64,000 nucleotides of DNA from Vigna angularis (Eukaryota; Streptophyta; Magnoliopsida; Fabales; Fabaceae): assembly GCF_016808095.1 (NCBI RefSeq), contig NC_068974.1, forward strand, positions 13,144,001 through 13,208,000. Reading direction: 5' to 3'. The notes under the pieces are model-generated. The model had not been told where the DNA came from. It saw only the letters and a program-made list of their open reading frames with translations, and ran no database searches. How positions within the stretch are numbered: position 1 is the first letter of the stretch; every line of letters begins with the position of its first letter. This document shows, in pieces, positions 32,899-45,600 of this stretch. The translations under genes were made by a program, and so were the position numbers.

Positions 32899-34432
32899 TG
32901 ATGAGTGCATATTTATGCCCACATTTATGCTTTAAAATTCAAATTTTTGATGGGATAATTGTGCTTAAATGGTTGATTTTAAGTGAATTTGTGATGATTG
33001 GAATTGTTGGGTTTTAGGAAATAAAGAGACGTAAAAAGTGAGTTGTAGTGCATAAATTATTCTTGGATGTTCTAATGTTTATTTGTGCAGCTGAGAATAT
33101 AAGTTTTATTGGTCCAAATGGAAATTTAAGGCCCAAAATCAGATTTTATTTGGAAAATTCAAAAGGGGCTAAAGTGCAGATAGAGGAAATTTCAGGGTAT
33201 TTGTGCAATTTTGGAAAGTCAGAAAATCTAAAAGATAAAATTCAATTGTTGAATTTAATTTAGGAATATCAACAGAAAATATCTTCCAAATAATTTTATC
33301 ATTATCTAAATCTTTTAGTTATTTGAAAGATATAGGATATAAGATAATTAAGTTAATATCTATCAAATATTCTTTAAAACTGATTTAATTTAATGAATAT
33401 TTGAAAGATATAATATATCAACAGAAAATATCTTATCAGCAAACTATTCAGAGTCCAGGCCCAATCAAGCCTATATAAAGAGACCCAAGGGAGGCAGAAA
33501 AGGGGACTTCACTTAATTCATTCATTCTCTCATACTCCTCTCACTTTTCTTTCATCTTGTATTCAACTCCATTCATGGAGAACTAAGCATCTAGGGCTAT
33601 TCTGCTGTAATTCCATGACGGATTCTGAGGTTACGTTCAGTTAATGCAATTGTTTACTTTGATTATTGATTTAAGTTGTTCTCTCTATGTCTTTCATCTC
33701 TCTATCTTGTTAAAAGTAAAGATTTTTGCATCATAATGTGTTTGAATCTGCATGCATATTGATTATATGAGTTCTAGGGTTTTTAGGTTTAATTGAGAAT
33801 TTACTTTGATTTAATTTAGGAACTTTCATATGATTAAATGGTTTTTACTATCAATTGAGAATGTACATTGGTTGATTAGTAATAATTTCAACTATAATCA
33901 ATTGAGAATTTACTTTGATTGATTAGCTTTTAATTTGGTTAGGAGATTTAAGAATAGACATGATTAAACACAATAAAATTTGATTGAGAATGTACTTTGG
34001 TTGAATTTATTGTGAATAATCTAGAAAGGTTTTGCATTTGATTGAGAATTTACTTTGGTTAAATGCATGATCGCCCTCAAATTAATTAAGAATGTACTTT
34101 AATTAATTTGAAACTTAAACAATAATCAATTGAACAATTATCCGTGAATAACCGATGATGAATCTATCTTGGAAAAGTAGTGGAATTAGCCTATTTCATC
34201 ATAACTATTTTTAAGTTTCTTATTTATTCTTTAAACATTCTTAAACCATTACTTTTATTCATAAGCATTGCATAACATTTATAAGAGTCAGATATTCGAA
34301 AGCAATTCCGTGTTCGTTGGGAAACGACTCAAGGTTACGTTAACCCTATCTACTTTCTTAAATACTACTTGGAAATACTGAAGTTGCCTTGAAAAGTAGT
34401 ATTAATTTGATAGCTTCAACGACAGCGTATCA
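32899..34432 (+). repeat. solo LTR of a further Athila/Tat-like element (I)
   Basis: 1534 bp, starting TGATGAGTGCATATTTATG and ending CGACAGCGTATCA, the end usually found just before the Athila/Tat primer site. Flanks GAAAT (32894-32898) and AAAAT (34433-34437) agree at four of five positions, fitting a TSD with one mutation. No internal region remains. It contains the hairpin array at 33761-34110. A 71-residue frame at 33048-33263 is not recognised. Confidence 0.75.
33761..34110 (+). repeat. constant-loop hairpin array in solo LTR I
   Basis: Six copies of a core TTGAGAATKTACTTTGG-like sequence, each flanked by complementary arms that differ between copies. Clear stems: CACAATAAAATT/AATTTATTGTG (33969-34014), TGCATTT/AAATGCA (34033-34067), CAAATTAATT/AATTAATTTG (34078-34110), TAATCAA/TTGATTA (33895-33926), TACTATCAA/TTGATTAGTA with one bulge (33846-33881), and a looser one at 33761-33836. 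Confidence 0.75.
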
Positions 34433-34720
34433 AAAATATTTAAGGAAGGGAAGAAAATTAAATTAATATTGGTTTCATAGTAAATTTCGAAAAAAGTTGA
34501 AAGAGTATTTAAGTATAATTGTTTGCGCTATTATATCAATGGATGGAGCCTGGTCTAGTGGTTGATGTGAGTGTGCATGGGAGGGTGTTTGTGCCTGATC
34601 TCCTTGATTCACGGTACGGTAACTTTGCGTCCATACTGTCAGATCTGTCAGTTTGTTTTTATCTAGCAGCATTAATTTGTTTATTTATTTTGTTTAAGTA
34701 GTGTAAGATAGATTTTATTT
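34433..34720 (+). repeat. continuation of LTR G
   Basis: Resumes after the solo LTR. It includes GGAGCCTGGTCTAGTGGTTG (about 34544), a phrase seen in legume chromovirus LTRs and resembling a tRNA A-box. The 3' limit is not clear. Confidence 0.4.
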
Positions 34721-36056
34721 ATCACAAGGGTAAGACCATCTTCGGTGTAATGGTTAAGACATTTGGTTTTTTTTATAACTCTACTCAATTTGGTGTTTCT
34801 TCCTGAATAATTCTATAGATGTTCGATCTTCCTTCCTCAGTCTATACTAAGGTAGAATTGGACACTTGAAGAGTTGTATTGATTTTGGGTATTTGCAAGA
34901 CTCAAGCCAGAAGTGAAATTTTCAAAGTCTTAGGAAGGAAAATCTCTTATTATAAAGTTTTACTCTGATGATGAAATTAATCAAATCTTATGTTTTTCCT
35001 TGATTCATTCAGTTTAATCATATCCTACTTACTTATATATATGTGTCTAACCGGTTTAACGTGCAATGCTAGTTATTAATTAATTAACTTAATTGGTATC
35101 TACACTTATAATATTAAGACCTATTCTAATATAATTTAGTACACTATCCAGCAATATCCACACCATAAAAATTATAAATTCAACAAATCAATGACAAGTA
35201 ATAGTTGAGACTGCATCAAACATGTTTATAAAATTGAAGTTCACTCAAAACAACCACGAATCGATATACCGTAAAACAATGACAAGTAGTATTTGTTCAT
35301 TATGTGAATTATGAAATCATGATCAGCCCTATACTAGACATAATGTATGTAAATTCCACACAGACAAATAACCAAAGATAATATCATGTGGAAATCAATA
35401 GCAAAAGATTGACTTCATTTACCTAAGTTTATAATTCATTTCAATAAACAGTCAAACATATACGCATGGTAATGCCAAGTAATTAATTTCCACTTGCTCA
35501 ATCGATACACGTACTAGAAACTAGATGAGCTCACTCCCCAAAGGCCTTGCCAAGCTAGGCATATTAGAGGTTTCATAGTTGGGTTGGGTGCGTGTCATTT
35601 CTCTGTTCACACAGAGAATTATTATCAGTATGATTCATAATGAGTCCATAGGATAAATCCACTTCTGACACCACTGATATACATAACCAATCTGATTCCT
35701 TAAACCTTGCTACACCCATGCTTACCCAAAGCTCCTCTTATTCTAGCCTTTGAACTCAACTCTTCTTGTGAAACGTAAGATATTTGATCTCCTGATTTTG
35801 TTCTGGAAAACTTCTTCACACAAAACATTACTTCTAAACACCAACATCTTCACCCCTCCTTTGAAACCTAAACTCTGGTCTTCTATATCCTTATCTTCGA
35901 GGCAAGAATTTGCCTCAAAGGCTTTAACTAATTCTAATGAAGGTATACAAGTCAAGTTGTCCTTGAATCTACATCCCTCTACTACTATATAGCACAATAC
36001 ACTACCACAAAGGCAAGAAGAAGACAAAGATTTCTAAATAGAACCACACTGGAACC
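34721..36056. other. unassigned DNA
   Basis: No gene. GGTGTAATGGTTAAGAC (about 34753) followed by GTTCGATCTTCC (about 34820) looks vaguely like pol III A and B boxes. The minus strand near 35655-35675 resembles a decayed copia primer site. Short frames at 35743-36027 overlap on both strands and are not convincing. Confidence 0.3.
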
Positions 36057-36413
36057 TGATAACAGTTGAAAAACTGTTATTTTCATGCTTAAAATTGATA
36101 CTAATAGCAACCTTTAACACTTAGAAACTAGCTTGGAATCATGTTTTTGCTTATATTTTTGGAAATAAGAGAGTTGGACAGGTTTATGCTTGATTTCAGT
36201 GTTTTATGTAGGTTTTAAGGTGAATTTGATGAAAGAAGTGAAGAAGGATAAAGATGGAATCAAAAAAGAACTCAAAAAGTGAAAAAGAAGAGAAGTCGCA
36301 AGTACCGCTCAACGCCATTTTACCGTTGAGCGGTACTACTTAACACTCGTTGGCACCGTTGGGGTGAAATTGCAGCTGAGGGGAAGAATTCAACACACGC
36401 ACTTACCGCTAAG
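36057..36413 (+). repeat. Athila/Tat LTR fragment (D)
   Basis: Starts TGATAACAGTTG as LTRs A and B do and follows them for 357 bp to TTACCGCTAAG, where TGTAACACC sequence begins. The flank is GAACC. The rest of this LTR is not found after 56416. Confidence 0.75.
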
Positions 36414-36911
36414 TGTAACACCCCTTACAGAGTGCCACTAGAAAATAACAAAATCCAAAATTTTACGCCAGTTTTTTTTTCTTTTAAGATTAACATCGCG
36501 GAACTAAAACTCAAAAGTCTAAGCGTCTTACAACATAAGTTTAAACCCTTACAAATAACAAATTCATTATTCAAAAACATAAAATTACTTTGAAACATGA
36601 TAAATCCCCCATAGTTATTCCCATAACTCTCGTCGCGCTACTCCATCTCTGCCTCATCTGCAACGCCATCTACTCCACAACCACAAAAGGAAAAGGTGAG
36701 TAACTAAGAACCTAACATAGCATATAATTTCAATATCAAAATATCATAACTTAGATTATCCTAGTCACAACCTTACAATACAACACAATATTCAATTCAA
36801 CTTAGATCATCACCACCCAAACTATCAAAGTCACAACATTACAATACATCACAGTATTAAACTCACAACTCAAATCATTTACACAAGCTTCTGTTGTTTC
36901 CTTAAATTTTG
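36414..36911 (-). repeat. chromovirus-type LTR sequence F, left part
   Basis: Starts TGTAACACCCCTTACAG and runs to the TSD TCGTA (36912-36916) of LTR B. AAATCCCCCATAGTTATTCCC near 36604-36624 resembles the minus strand of 56190-56240, so the left and right parts of F appear to be oppositely oriented 3' LTR ends. The strand is inferred from this. Confidence 0.5.
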
Positions 36912-38269
36912 TCGTATGATAACAGTTGAAAAACTGTTATTTTCATGCTTAAAATTGATACTAAAAGCAACCTTTAACACTTAGAAACTAGCTTGAAATC
37001 ATGCTTTTGGTCATATTTTTAGAAATAAGAGAGCTGGACAAGTTTATGCTTGATTTCAGTGTTTTTATGCAAGTTTTAAGGTGAATTTGGTGAAAGAAGT
37101 GAAGAAGGATAGAGATGGAATCAGAAAAGACATCAAAAAGTGCAAAAGGAGAAATTCCAACTGCCGCTCAGTGGCAGTTTACCGTTGAGCGGCACTCAGG
37201 CAGTCACGTTATCTCCGCTGAGGGGTGAAAAGGCCGCTGAGGGGAGAAAAACAACTCACGCACTTACCGCTGAGCGGCATTATTTTGGGCTTGGGCCTAA
37301 TTTTCTGTAATTTTAGAATAATATATAAGCTTTAGGACGTCCTAGGGTTTGCATCTTTGGCTGGGAGGAAGCAGAAACACACTTTTCACCCCTTGGGGGT
37401 AGATTGGGAGATGGTGACGGCTCTCCTCTTATCTTTCTAGGGTTCTATCTTTCATTCTTCCATTATTGTTCATCTAGTTTCACCATGAATATGGTGAACT
37501 AAACTTTGTATTGTTGTTGGGGAATCAATGTAGTCTTGTGAAACTCTCATATATGGAATTTGTGTTTTAACATCTTATTTTAAGATATATGCTTTCTTTC
37601 ATCATTAGTTAGGGTTTTTCCTCTTTGCTTAAAGCTTGCTTTGTTTAATTCGTTCATTGCCATGATTATTGATTTTGTCGATATGGGAACGTACGGGGAA
37701 GTCTAGATCCGAGGAATTTCTTCCAATAGCATATTGGTTGCCTTTAAGCTCCTGCACTTCAGAACTAATTACTAGGAATGCTAGGAATTGTATGAACTCG
37801 TAATTAAGGATAGGCATTCTTGCAAGGTGATTTAGAGAGTGGCATTAGCAATTAATGATAAAAATGATGAATTCCTAAAAGTATATGAGAGTGGATAAGA
37901 TGAAATTGATAACCCCAACAACTAGAGCTTTCAAGTGAGCCCCTTTAATAAGATTTGGCCCTAACCCATGTGGGTTGGGGCCAAAAAAACCCACAGGGCC
38001 AAAAATAACCCTTTACTAAAAAAGCCCACAGGGCTAAAAACCCCAAAGCCCTATGGGTTAGGGCCAGCCCATGGGCTTTTCTTTTTACAAAATTTTAACT
38101 CCTCTCCTAGAGTTAAGGATGTGAAACTGCTATTTGTTATCAATTCATATGTTTGATAATAAACAGGCCACTTATTTGCGAGAAAATGGGAAATGTAACA
38201 GTTAGTGTGCAATCATGGATGATGATGTAATACAGAAAAGGTGATTCCATCAATATAATTCTCAATTTA

Positions 38270-38712
38270 CTAAAAGAGTAGATCAGTAACACGGTAGAAG
38301 TTGAAGGCAGTGAATATTAGGACAGCAACCCCCACTATAGTAGAACTGCTTCTCCAAGGGTCTCTGAAGTAAACCCACCTCAATGTCCCCATTGCCCATT
38401 TCCAATCATTATTGTAGTGTTCATTAACATCTTCCATGATCTGGTGGTAGCATGTTGAATTTGTCACATGTTTGCAAAGATCATTAACCAGATTTGCCAA
38501 TTCTTGATCACTTCCCAGTTCATGGACAATAATTTCTTTCTCAACCAGCAACTCTGCATCATCTTTGGAGTGAATAAAAGAGTCAATCAGAGAAACATAG
38601 TTGAAGATGTAAGGTTCTTCAGGATAGTGACACTACTCAAATGCTATTAGGTTCCTCAGAACACACTCTGTTGTGTGGTCTACTTTCAACTGGGGGATCT
38701 GAAACCGAGCTT
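38270..38712 (-). pseudogene. DUF247 gene fragment (C-terminal third)
   Basis: On the minus strand the frame reads FQIPQLKVDHTTECVLRNL, a TAG where the family has Gln before CHYP, then YIFNYVSLIDSFIHSKDD, VEKEIIVHELGSDQELANL, WRWVYF-like text and the family's hydrophobic C-terminal membrane segment (STIVGVAVLIFTAFNFYRV). DUF247 proteins are plant-specific membrane-anchored proteins of about 450 residues, common in legumes; only about 150 residues are present. It sits inside the hAT element, between the last transposase exon and the left terminus. Capture of host gene sequence by the transposon is the simplest reading. Confidence 0.82.
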
Positions 38713-40234
38713 TGAACAACTTGCAGCATGGCAAACAACCCAAGCAAAGAAACCAACTGAAGAATCATTTCTTCTCAAACTTGCTTAGACAGAGAGGTTT
38801 AGTCTAATACACTCATGAAAAGGGAAAAATACCAAAGAGGAAAACTATACAAACAAGAATGCACAAAAATCATAATCAAATGTAAAATGAAACTTGCTCA
38901 TAAACTCCTTATAAATTAACAATATTATTAACTACTTGCTTCACAAAATTAACCACATGGTGTCATTAACCCCTTATAAAGCAAACTTAACCAGTGTGAA
39001 ATATTTCAATAAGCTAATGATTATCCTAACCACATAAAAGTTATTCTTGGTTTTCTAGTGGATCCATGTTGATTTTTACAAGCAGATATTAAATAGGGTA
39101 AATTGTAATAAAGATACAGATAAAAACAAACCTAATTTAATGTAAACATATTTTATTGCCTCTGATAGATATCACAATTTACAAGCACCTAAAGCAGAAT
39201 TTATCATATTCAATAAATTTCGGCTTTAAAAAAGGATGAATTTTTTAAAAACAAGATAAATTAAGATACGTCTTTTGCACATTTAAGCAAGCTGAAAGGA
39301 TCCTCTTTCAAAATGAATCTACTACCTTTTTTATAAAAGAAAAAGTATGTCACTAGTTTCATTACCCATGTTCTAAGATTAATAAAGAGCATATCTTCAT
39401 CTGTACTCTAATCTCCACATCTTTCATACTATCCTAATCTTTATTTGTCATCACAAATCAGTGTGGCCAATATATTGTTTCAACTTCCCACAACATTTAT
39501 ACAACAAAATAGCACACACCCAGACAACTACAATAGTACTTGTTTGTCTTTCAAAGACATTTTCAAATACAGTTATATTTTCTCACTTATTTTTTTCATA
39601 ATTAGAAAGTAAATTAAAGCTATGGTGTCACCGAGTCTACCTGTGATCACTTTCACTGCCCACAATGTTGAAGACTTTCAACATCTTCTAAAAGTTTAGA
39701 CTCATCAATTCCCTCATGACCAAAAATATCTTCAACAATTTCATCTATCACAAGCAATTGAAATACAATCAAACAACTAGTTTAGAATCAATAATTTAAT
39801 TTAAAGTAATTTTTAAAATAATAACATATACACTTACCACTAGGATTTTCAGAAAATCCATATAGCCAATTTTGAGTACAAATCAACATTTGCACATGCT
39901 CAGGAAGAATGGAGCTTCTATATTTCGAAAGTACACGTCCACCTTTACTAAAACACTACAAAAAAGAAGGGCATTACCGAAGGCCAGAAGCCCTCGGAAA
40001 CAGCCCAAAACCGTCGGTAAAAGGTAATTACCGAAGGCTTATCGATGGCCAAACAGCCCTCGGTAAATGGCTTGTCGCTAACATTTACCGAGGGCTTTTG
40101 ACCTTCGGTAATTACCGAGGGCCAAAAGCCTTCGGTAATTACCGAATAGCTGAAAAAAAAAGTATAATGGAGGGTACTCAGTCAGGTGAACAGGGGTCTG
40201 GTAATCGTTTACACCAACCCTGTAAATGATTACC

Positions 40235-41095
40235 CGAAAGAAAATTGGAATTTGTACAGAAAGTCCAACACAGGTACTCAGTCAGGTGAACAGGGGTCAC
40301 CATTGAAAAAAGAAGTGACTTTTAGGCACTTTTGCACTTGTCTTAGGTTGTTCCTTGTGTTTCAGTGGTGGGAGAGGGAGGTTAGTGATGTGATTATGTC
40401 CCAATGATGAAGGAAAGTGATGTTTTGGCACCCCATGATGGAGGAAAGAAACAATGTTTATGAGATGAGCAACTTAAGTGAGATAACATGCTGTCAACTT
40501 TGACCTTTGTTGGCTATTTTACTGATAAATTTTCCCACCGACCTCTAAATGATGTGATTCTTTTTTTATTAGAAACTAGACTCAAAAATCTTTCCAATGA
40601 CTACTAATTTGTAATTTTTGGACATCTGAGTTGGTACAGTTTATTGTTTCAAGTTAGCGTTTCATATATTTTTGCCAACTCTGACCTTTGCTTGTTCTTT
40701 TGCTCATAACTTTCTCCACCGAACTCCAAATGAGTTGATTCTTGTTTTGTTGGAATCTATACTCAAAGACCTTTGAAATTATGCCTTAGAAATCAAATTT
40801 ACACCTTCTTTGTCACTGTAATCGATTACAAGGACACTGTAAACGATTACCCGAGAGAAAATTGGATTTTGTACAGAAAGTCCAACACAGGTACTCAGTC
40901 AGGTGAACAGGGGTCACCATTGTTAAAAGAAGTGAGTTTTAAGCACTTTTGATCTTGTCTTAGGCTGGTCCTGGTGTTTTAGTGGAGGAAAGTGATGTTT
41001 TGGCACCCCATGATGGAGGAAAGATACAATGTTTATGAGATGAGCAACTTGGGTGAGATAACATGTTGTCAACTTTGACCTTTGCTGGCTAGGTA
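40235..41095. repeat. direct repeats inside the CACTA element
   Basis: A block running from about 40235 (AATTGGAATTTGTACAGAAA, then AGTCAGGTGAACAGGGGTCA) to about 40530 (TGAGATAACATGCTGTCAAC) recurs in the same order at about 40855-41095 with substitutions and indels. Nearby TGTAAACGATTACC-type inverted motifs also repeat. Confidence 0.75.
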
Positions 41096-41389
41096 ATTCT
41101 TTGCTTTTGACAAGTTTCCTAGCTTCATTCCACTAGTTTAGACATGTTAGGATGTTCACATACCTTAGAATGAGTCTACATTAGGTGAAATGACAATTTG
41201 TCACCTTATAAGTACACTTTTTAGGTACTAAATACTCAAACTTTGAGTTTTAGGTTATTGTTTTGCTTTTTATGGATTTTTTACAATGTTTTAGTCATAT
41301 CCTTACATTTGGAAACATAAACCTGCACATGCCAACCCAGAATCAAAAATTGGAGCAAACAAATTTTCAAACACTACTTGATTTGAACA

Positions 41390-42620
41390 CTGCACTAGGA
41401 AAATGCTTATAATTTGGTGGTTTTAAACCCAATATTGATTGGAAGTCATTCAGCAGCTCAATTGTTGCATCAAACAACTTTGTATCATCATTTTAAAGAT
41501 GTTTAAACACAAACAGTTTGAAAACATCTTGCAATGTGAATTCACTGGTTCACTTCCATTTTAAAGCCAATTTTGATGGTTTAAGAGATGATTATGCATA
41601 TAGGCATAAAAATGACCATTTGAACAGTGCACACAACTTTAAAATGGAAAAATAAACTTGCTTAAACTTTGTATATGCATAAACACAACAACATTCAACA
41701 CATCATACTTGCTATAGCCAAATATGCATGAAAATGTTACCAAAACTACACCAGAATTTAGAATTCAGTGAAATGAAATGAAGACAACAGTTACAATGAC
41801 TCTAAGACATCCTAAAACACTTGATATAACTGCAGAGAATCAGCTAGAAGAATTTAAACACCTAAGACACAAGCAAAGATATCAATCACGGTGAAAAGAT
41901 TGATCAAAAAAGCAATAACAGCACCTTGATTCAGGATTTATTAGCAACTCAACTATGCTTTTTGCACTTTAGTGATTAATACAGGTTGCTATTACTTGGA
42001 ACATGTTTCATATCATTAAACAAACTTGCACATTGCTTAAGAAACAAAAAAGTGATGGTGTAAAGACCAAATCTGCATATAAGCTAACATATGACCAATT
42101 CAATAGTACTATCAACTTTAGAACACCAATTTAAGCTTGTTCAAGCTTTCCAATACCATAAAAACAGCAAAATTCGAAAATCAACCCTGCCATAGCCAAT
42201 TTATGCAGCAAATTACATCATTATAACACCAAAATCAGATTTCAAAACAAGCAAAGGTTGGACAACAATTTAATTGACTCAAGAATGTGTAACTGTACTA
42301 AACTAAGCTACAATTAAAAGGCTTAGCATGACCAAACTCATAATGAAAAATTCAAAGAAGTTGACCAAGGTGAAAAACTACAATTAAATTCTGAAACAGT
42401 GAAATGGTAAGGATTTTAGGAACCAAGCTATGCATATTGCATTCCATTGCTTATTATGGTTGGCTACACCTTAAGCAACCTTCAACAACACTAAAAGATA
42501 CAAATGGTAATAATCAACAAATGCACATGACTAAGACAAAAACTGAAACTGAAAAAATAAAGCTACAAATGACACAAATAAAGAAGAATGAGAATGACAA
42601 TTATAGCAGAAGATAGAAAG
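41390..42620. repeat. CACTA interior segment shared with 5480-6300
   Basis: Contains the same ordered phrases as 5480-6300. It also looks internally duplicated (phrases such as TTAAACTTG and GCTATAGCCAAAT-like text recur between 41650 and 42190). No coding role is seen. Confidence 0.55.
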
Positions 42621-45600
42621 TAAGGAAAGAATTATGTATATTATGGAAAAGGTTGAACACAGATCCAGTTGAGACTTAATTTGATTCCTTGGCAACTGGT
42701 GGTTGAAAAAAGTGCAAGATCTGTGTGTATGAATTTAATTGAGGTTACCATATTTATAGGGTGGGCTTCTACTTCCAAATAGGCTCATTAACATTCACTT
42801 CTATCATTGAGCTGGTGCAATCACGACATCTATATTGCAATAATGGGCAGTTCCTCTACTCACTCTTTCCTTATTTCATATGTGGGACTATTATGGAAGC
42901 CAATTTCAGGGGGAAACAGTGAATAACTTTGGAAGAAAGTTATTTTGGAAAGGTTGAATGGTAGGGTTACTTAACAAGTAAGCTCTCCTACTATATGCTC
43001 ATTGTGTAGTGTTATTCAATTTTGTGAGTTATTTGAACTTTAGGTGTAGGGAAAAAGGCTCATTCCCATCAAGGCTATAGTATTTTAGATAGATCAATCA
43101 ACAGCAAACTAAAACAGCATCAACTACAGTTTCTATGCTCAAAGTGCACAATTTATTTCCCATCAAGGCTATCATCAAAATAGACAACTCATACATGCTC
43201 AAATTGCAAACTTTACAATCCAAATTCAATTATGATTGGCTCTCAGTTCATAAGGAAATTATCAGAACACAATGAGCATGACAAACACAACAGAATGAAC
43301 TTTACCTACCTGTAAATGATAACTGTTGGACACTTGAGTGCAGCCCTTTTGCAACCAGCTTTAACCTACTGTGTTGGAACCTTCCACACCTTCTGTCACT
43401 CAGACCTTGTACAATAATGGACAAGTTACATTACCAAAACGTAACACCAACAAATAGTAATTATCAAACACCCTCTTACGAAGAATAAGGGCTCAACACA
43501 TGCAGGTTCAATAAGAAACCTACTTACCTTGACGGCAGGGGAAGTAAGGCAACACAAAACCTCCACCGCAGAGATTGTCCACACCCTCCCTCTAACATAG
43601 CCTCCTCCACAGCACAAAAGGCAGCAACTCAGCCTCTACCGTAGAATAGTCGTCAAAGAAAACCCCTAACCAAGATGACAGAAACGCACCACCCAACCTC
43701 TCGTAGCGACAGCACCAAACCAGCTCCAAGCCTCCCCTCACCACCACCAACCGAAGAAGGAAGCCAATGTTGATTGGGAGCAAAGGACAAACAATTTTCT
43801 TGGACTCAAATGGATTGGGGAATCAAGAAAGGGAGTAGTGTTCGGAGAAAGAAATTTCGGGTAAAGGGAGAAAGGAAGACTTGCGCGAAAACAATTTGGG
43901 ACAATGGGAGAGGGAAATCCCAAATTCGCATTTCATTAAGTCGATGCTTATACCGACGGTCGTAAGCCATTATCGACGGTCACAATCCTTCGGTAATTAC
44001 CACCTCACATGCCCTTCGGTAAAGCCTTCGGTAAATCGATATTACCGACGGTCCAAAAAGCCTTCGGTATTTATCCTTCGGTAATTACTGCATTTCTTGT
44101 AGTGAAAGCTGACTCTGATGCCACTGTAGTAATAGGAACACTAAACACATCTCGAGCCATTATAGACAATATGGCAAACCTTTTCTCATTAGTCTTCCAA
44201 TATTTGAGCACATCAAAATCTTCACTGTCTTCATCATCATCTATTGTTGGTTCATCTAAATAAACATCTATCTCGTTCTTTCCAATGATAGATTTTGACT
44301 CATTCTGATACATTTTAAAATCCTACAATGCATTACATATTAATTATCAAAACAAAACTAGAAAAATTGGAAAAAAAATTTAACACTAGATATAAAACGC
44401 TTACCGAAATAATCCTTGATCTCTTAAACTTTTTCCCTTCAGTATTGGACTGAGACATCAAGATGGATTCAGTAGGTGATTGGGAAAGAGAAACACTAGA
44501 GGTAGAAAAGTTATTTACATATTCTTTAAATAACCTCTTGAACTTCTCTAACACTTTCTTTGTTTTCTCTGCATAGGTTAGAGGATCCAAATTTTTATAA
44601 CAATATGTTATAAAATCAACCTTTAGTCGTGGATCAAGAATAGCTCCAAAAGCTAACCCAATACTATACTCCTTCCAATACTTTTGAAAATTTTCTTTCA
44701 TATTACAAGCCATGTCCTTTAAGATGACATCTTCATTCAACAAATTCTCTCCAATGATGAGCTGAATTTTCCAAATTTGCATAAAATACAAGTTTGAAGT
44801 GGGATAAGATGAACCAGACATCATGTTTGTAATCTCATAAAATGGTTCTAAGAATTGACATATTTTCTCTCCCTTATCCCTTTCCTCAGAAGATGGAAAA
44901 TTTTTATAATTTCTATCAACCACTTTGAGAATTTCAAAAGCTTCCTTATATTTGATTGCACTTTCAAGCATTAAATAGGTTGAATTCCATCTTATAGTCA
45001 CATCTAATCTCAAACCCATGCTCATATTTTTGCCAGCATCACTAACACATTTTTTGAATTTGAGAGTTCTTCCATCTGATGATTTAACATACTTAATACT
45101 CTCTCTAATACTATGGAGTGCTTTGTCAATCACCTTTAAACCATCTTGAACTATCAAATTAAGAGTATGACCACAACATCGTACATGGAAAAACTCACCA
45201 TCACATAATAAATTTCTATGAACACTAAGATGGATTTTCATAATGTCTTGCAAATTAGTATTGGTAGAAGCATTGTCTAGGGTAATTAAGAAAATTTTCT
45301 TATCAATACCCCATTTCTTTAGGCAATCAAACACAACACTTTCTAGTTCAACACCTGTATGTGGTGGTTTCATTCGACAGAAGTTAAGAATCTTACTTGT
45401 CAATTTCCAGTTTTCATCAACAAAGTGTGCAGTTAGGCAAATATATCCCTCAGAAGTAACTGCAGTCCAAACATCAGAGGTTAAACAAATTCTATTAGGA
45501 ATCCTAGACATGATTTGGTTAACTTTATCCTTTTGTTCAATGTATTCCTTTTCCACATCTGATACAGTAGTGTTCCTACATTTCATGTCAACATTAGGAT

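Larger units (their letters stand above)
39954..44104. mobile_element. non-autonomous CACTA (En/Spm) transposon
   Basis: 4151 bp with ends CACTACAAAAAA and (reversed) CACTACAAGAAA, and the 3-bp TSD AAA at 39951-39953 and 44105-44107. Subterminal regions (39970-40145 and 43944-44095) are packed with TTACCGAAGG/CCTTCGGTAA motifs, often as the palindrome CGGTAATTACCG. No transposase frame is present, so it needs one in trans. The interior has direct repeats (see 40235-41095) and a segment related to 5480-6300. Small open frames inside are not recognised. Confidence 0.92.

Noticed and set aside
34544..34835. tRNA-derived SINEs suggested by A-box/B-box-like text
   Set aside because: The first lies in chromovirus LTR-like sequence, and the second has weak boxes with no poly-A tail or TSD visible.
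35655..35680. Decayed copia primer site on the minus strand
   Set aside because: Only a loose match, with no LTR recognised next to it.
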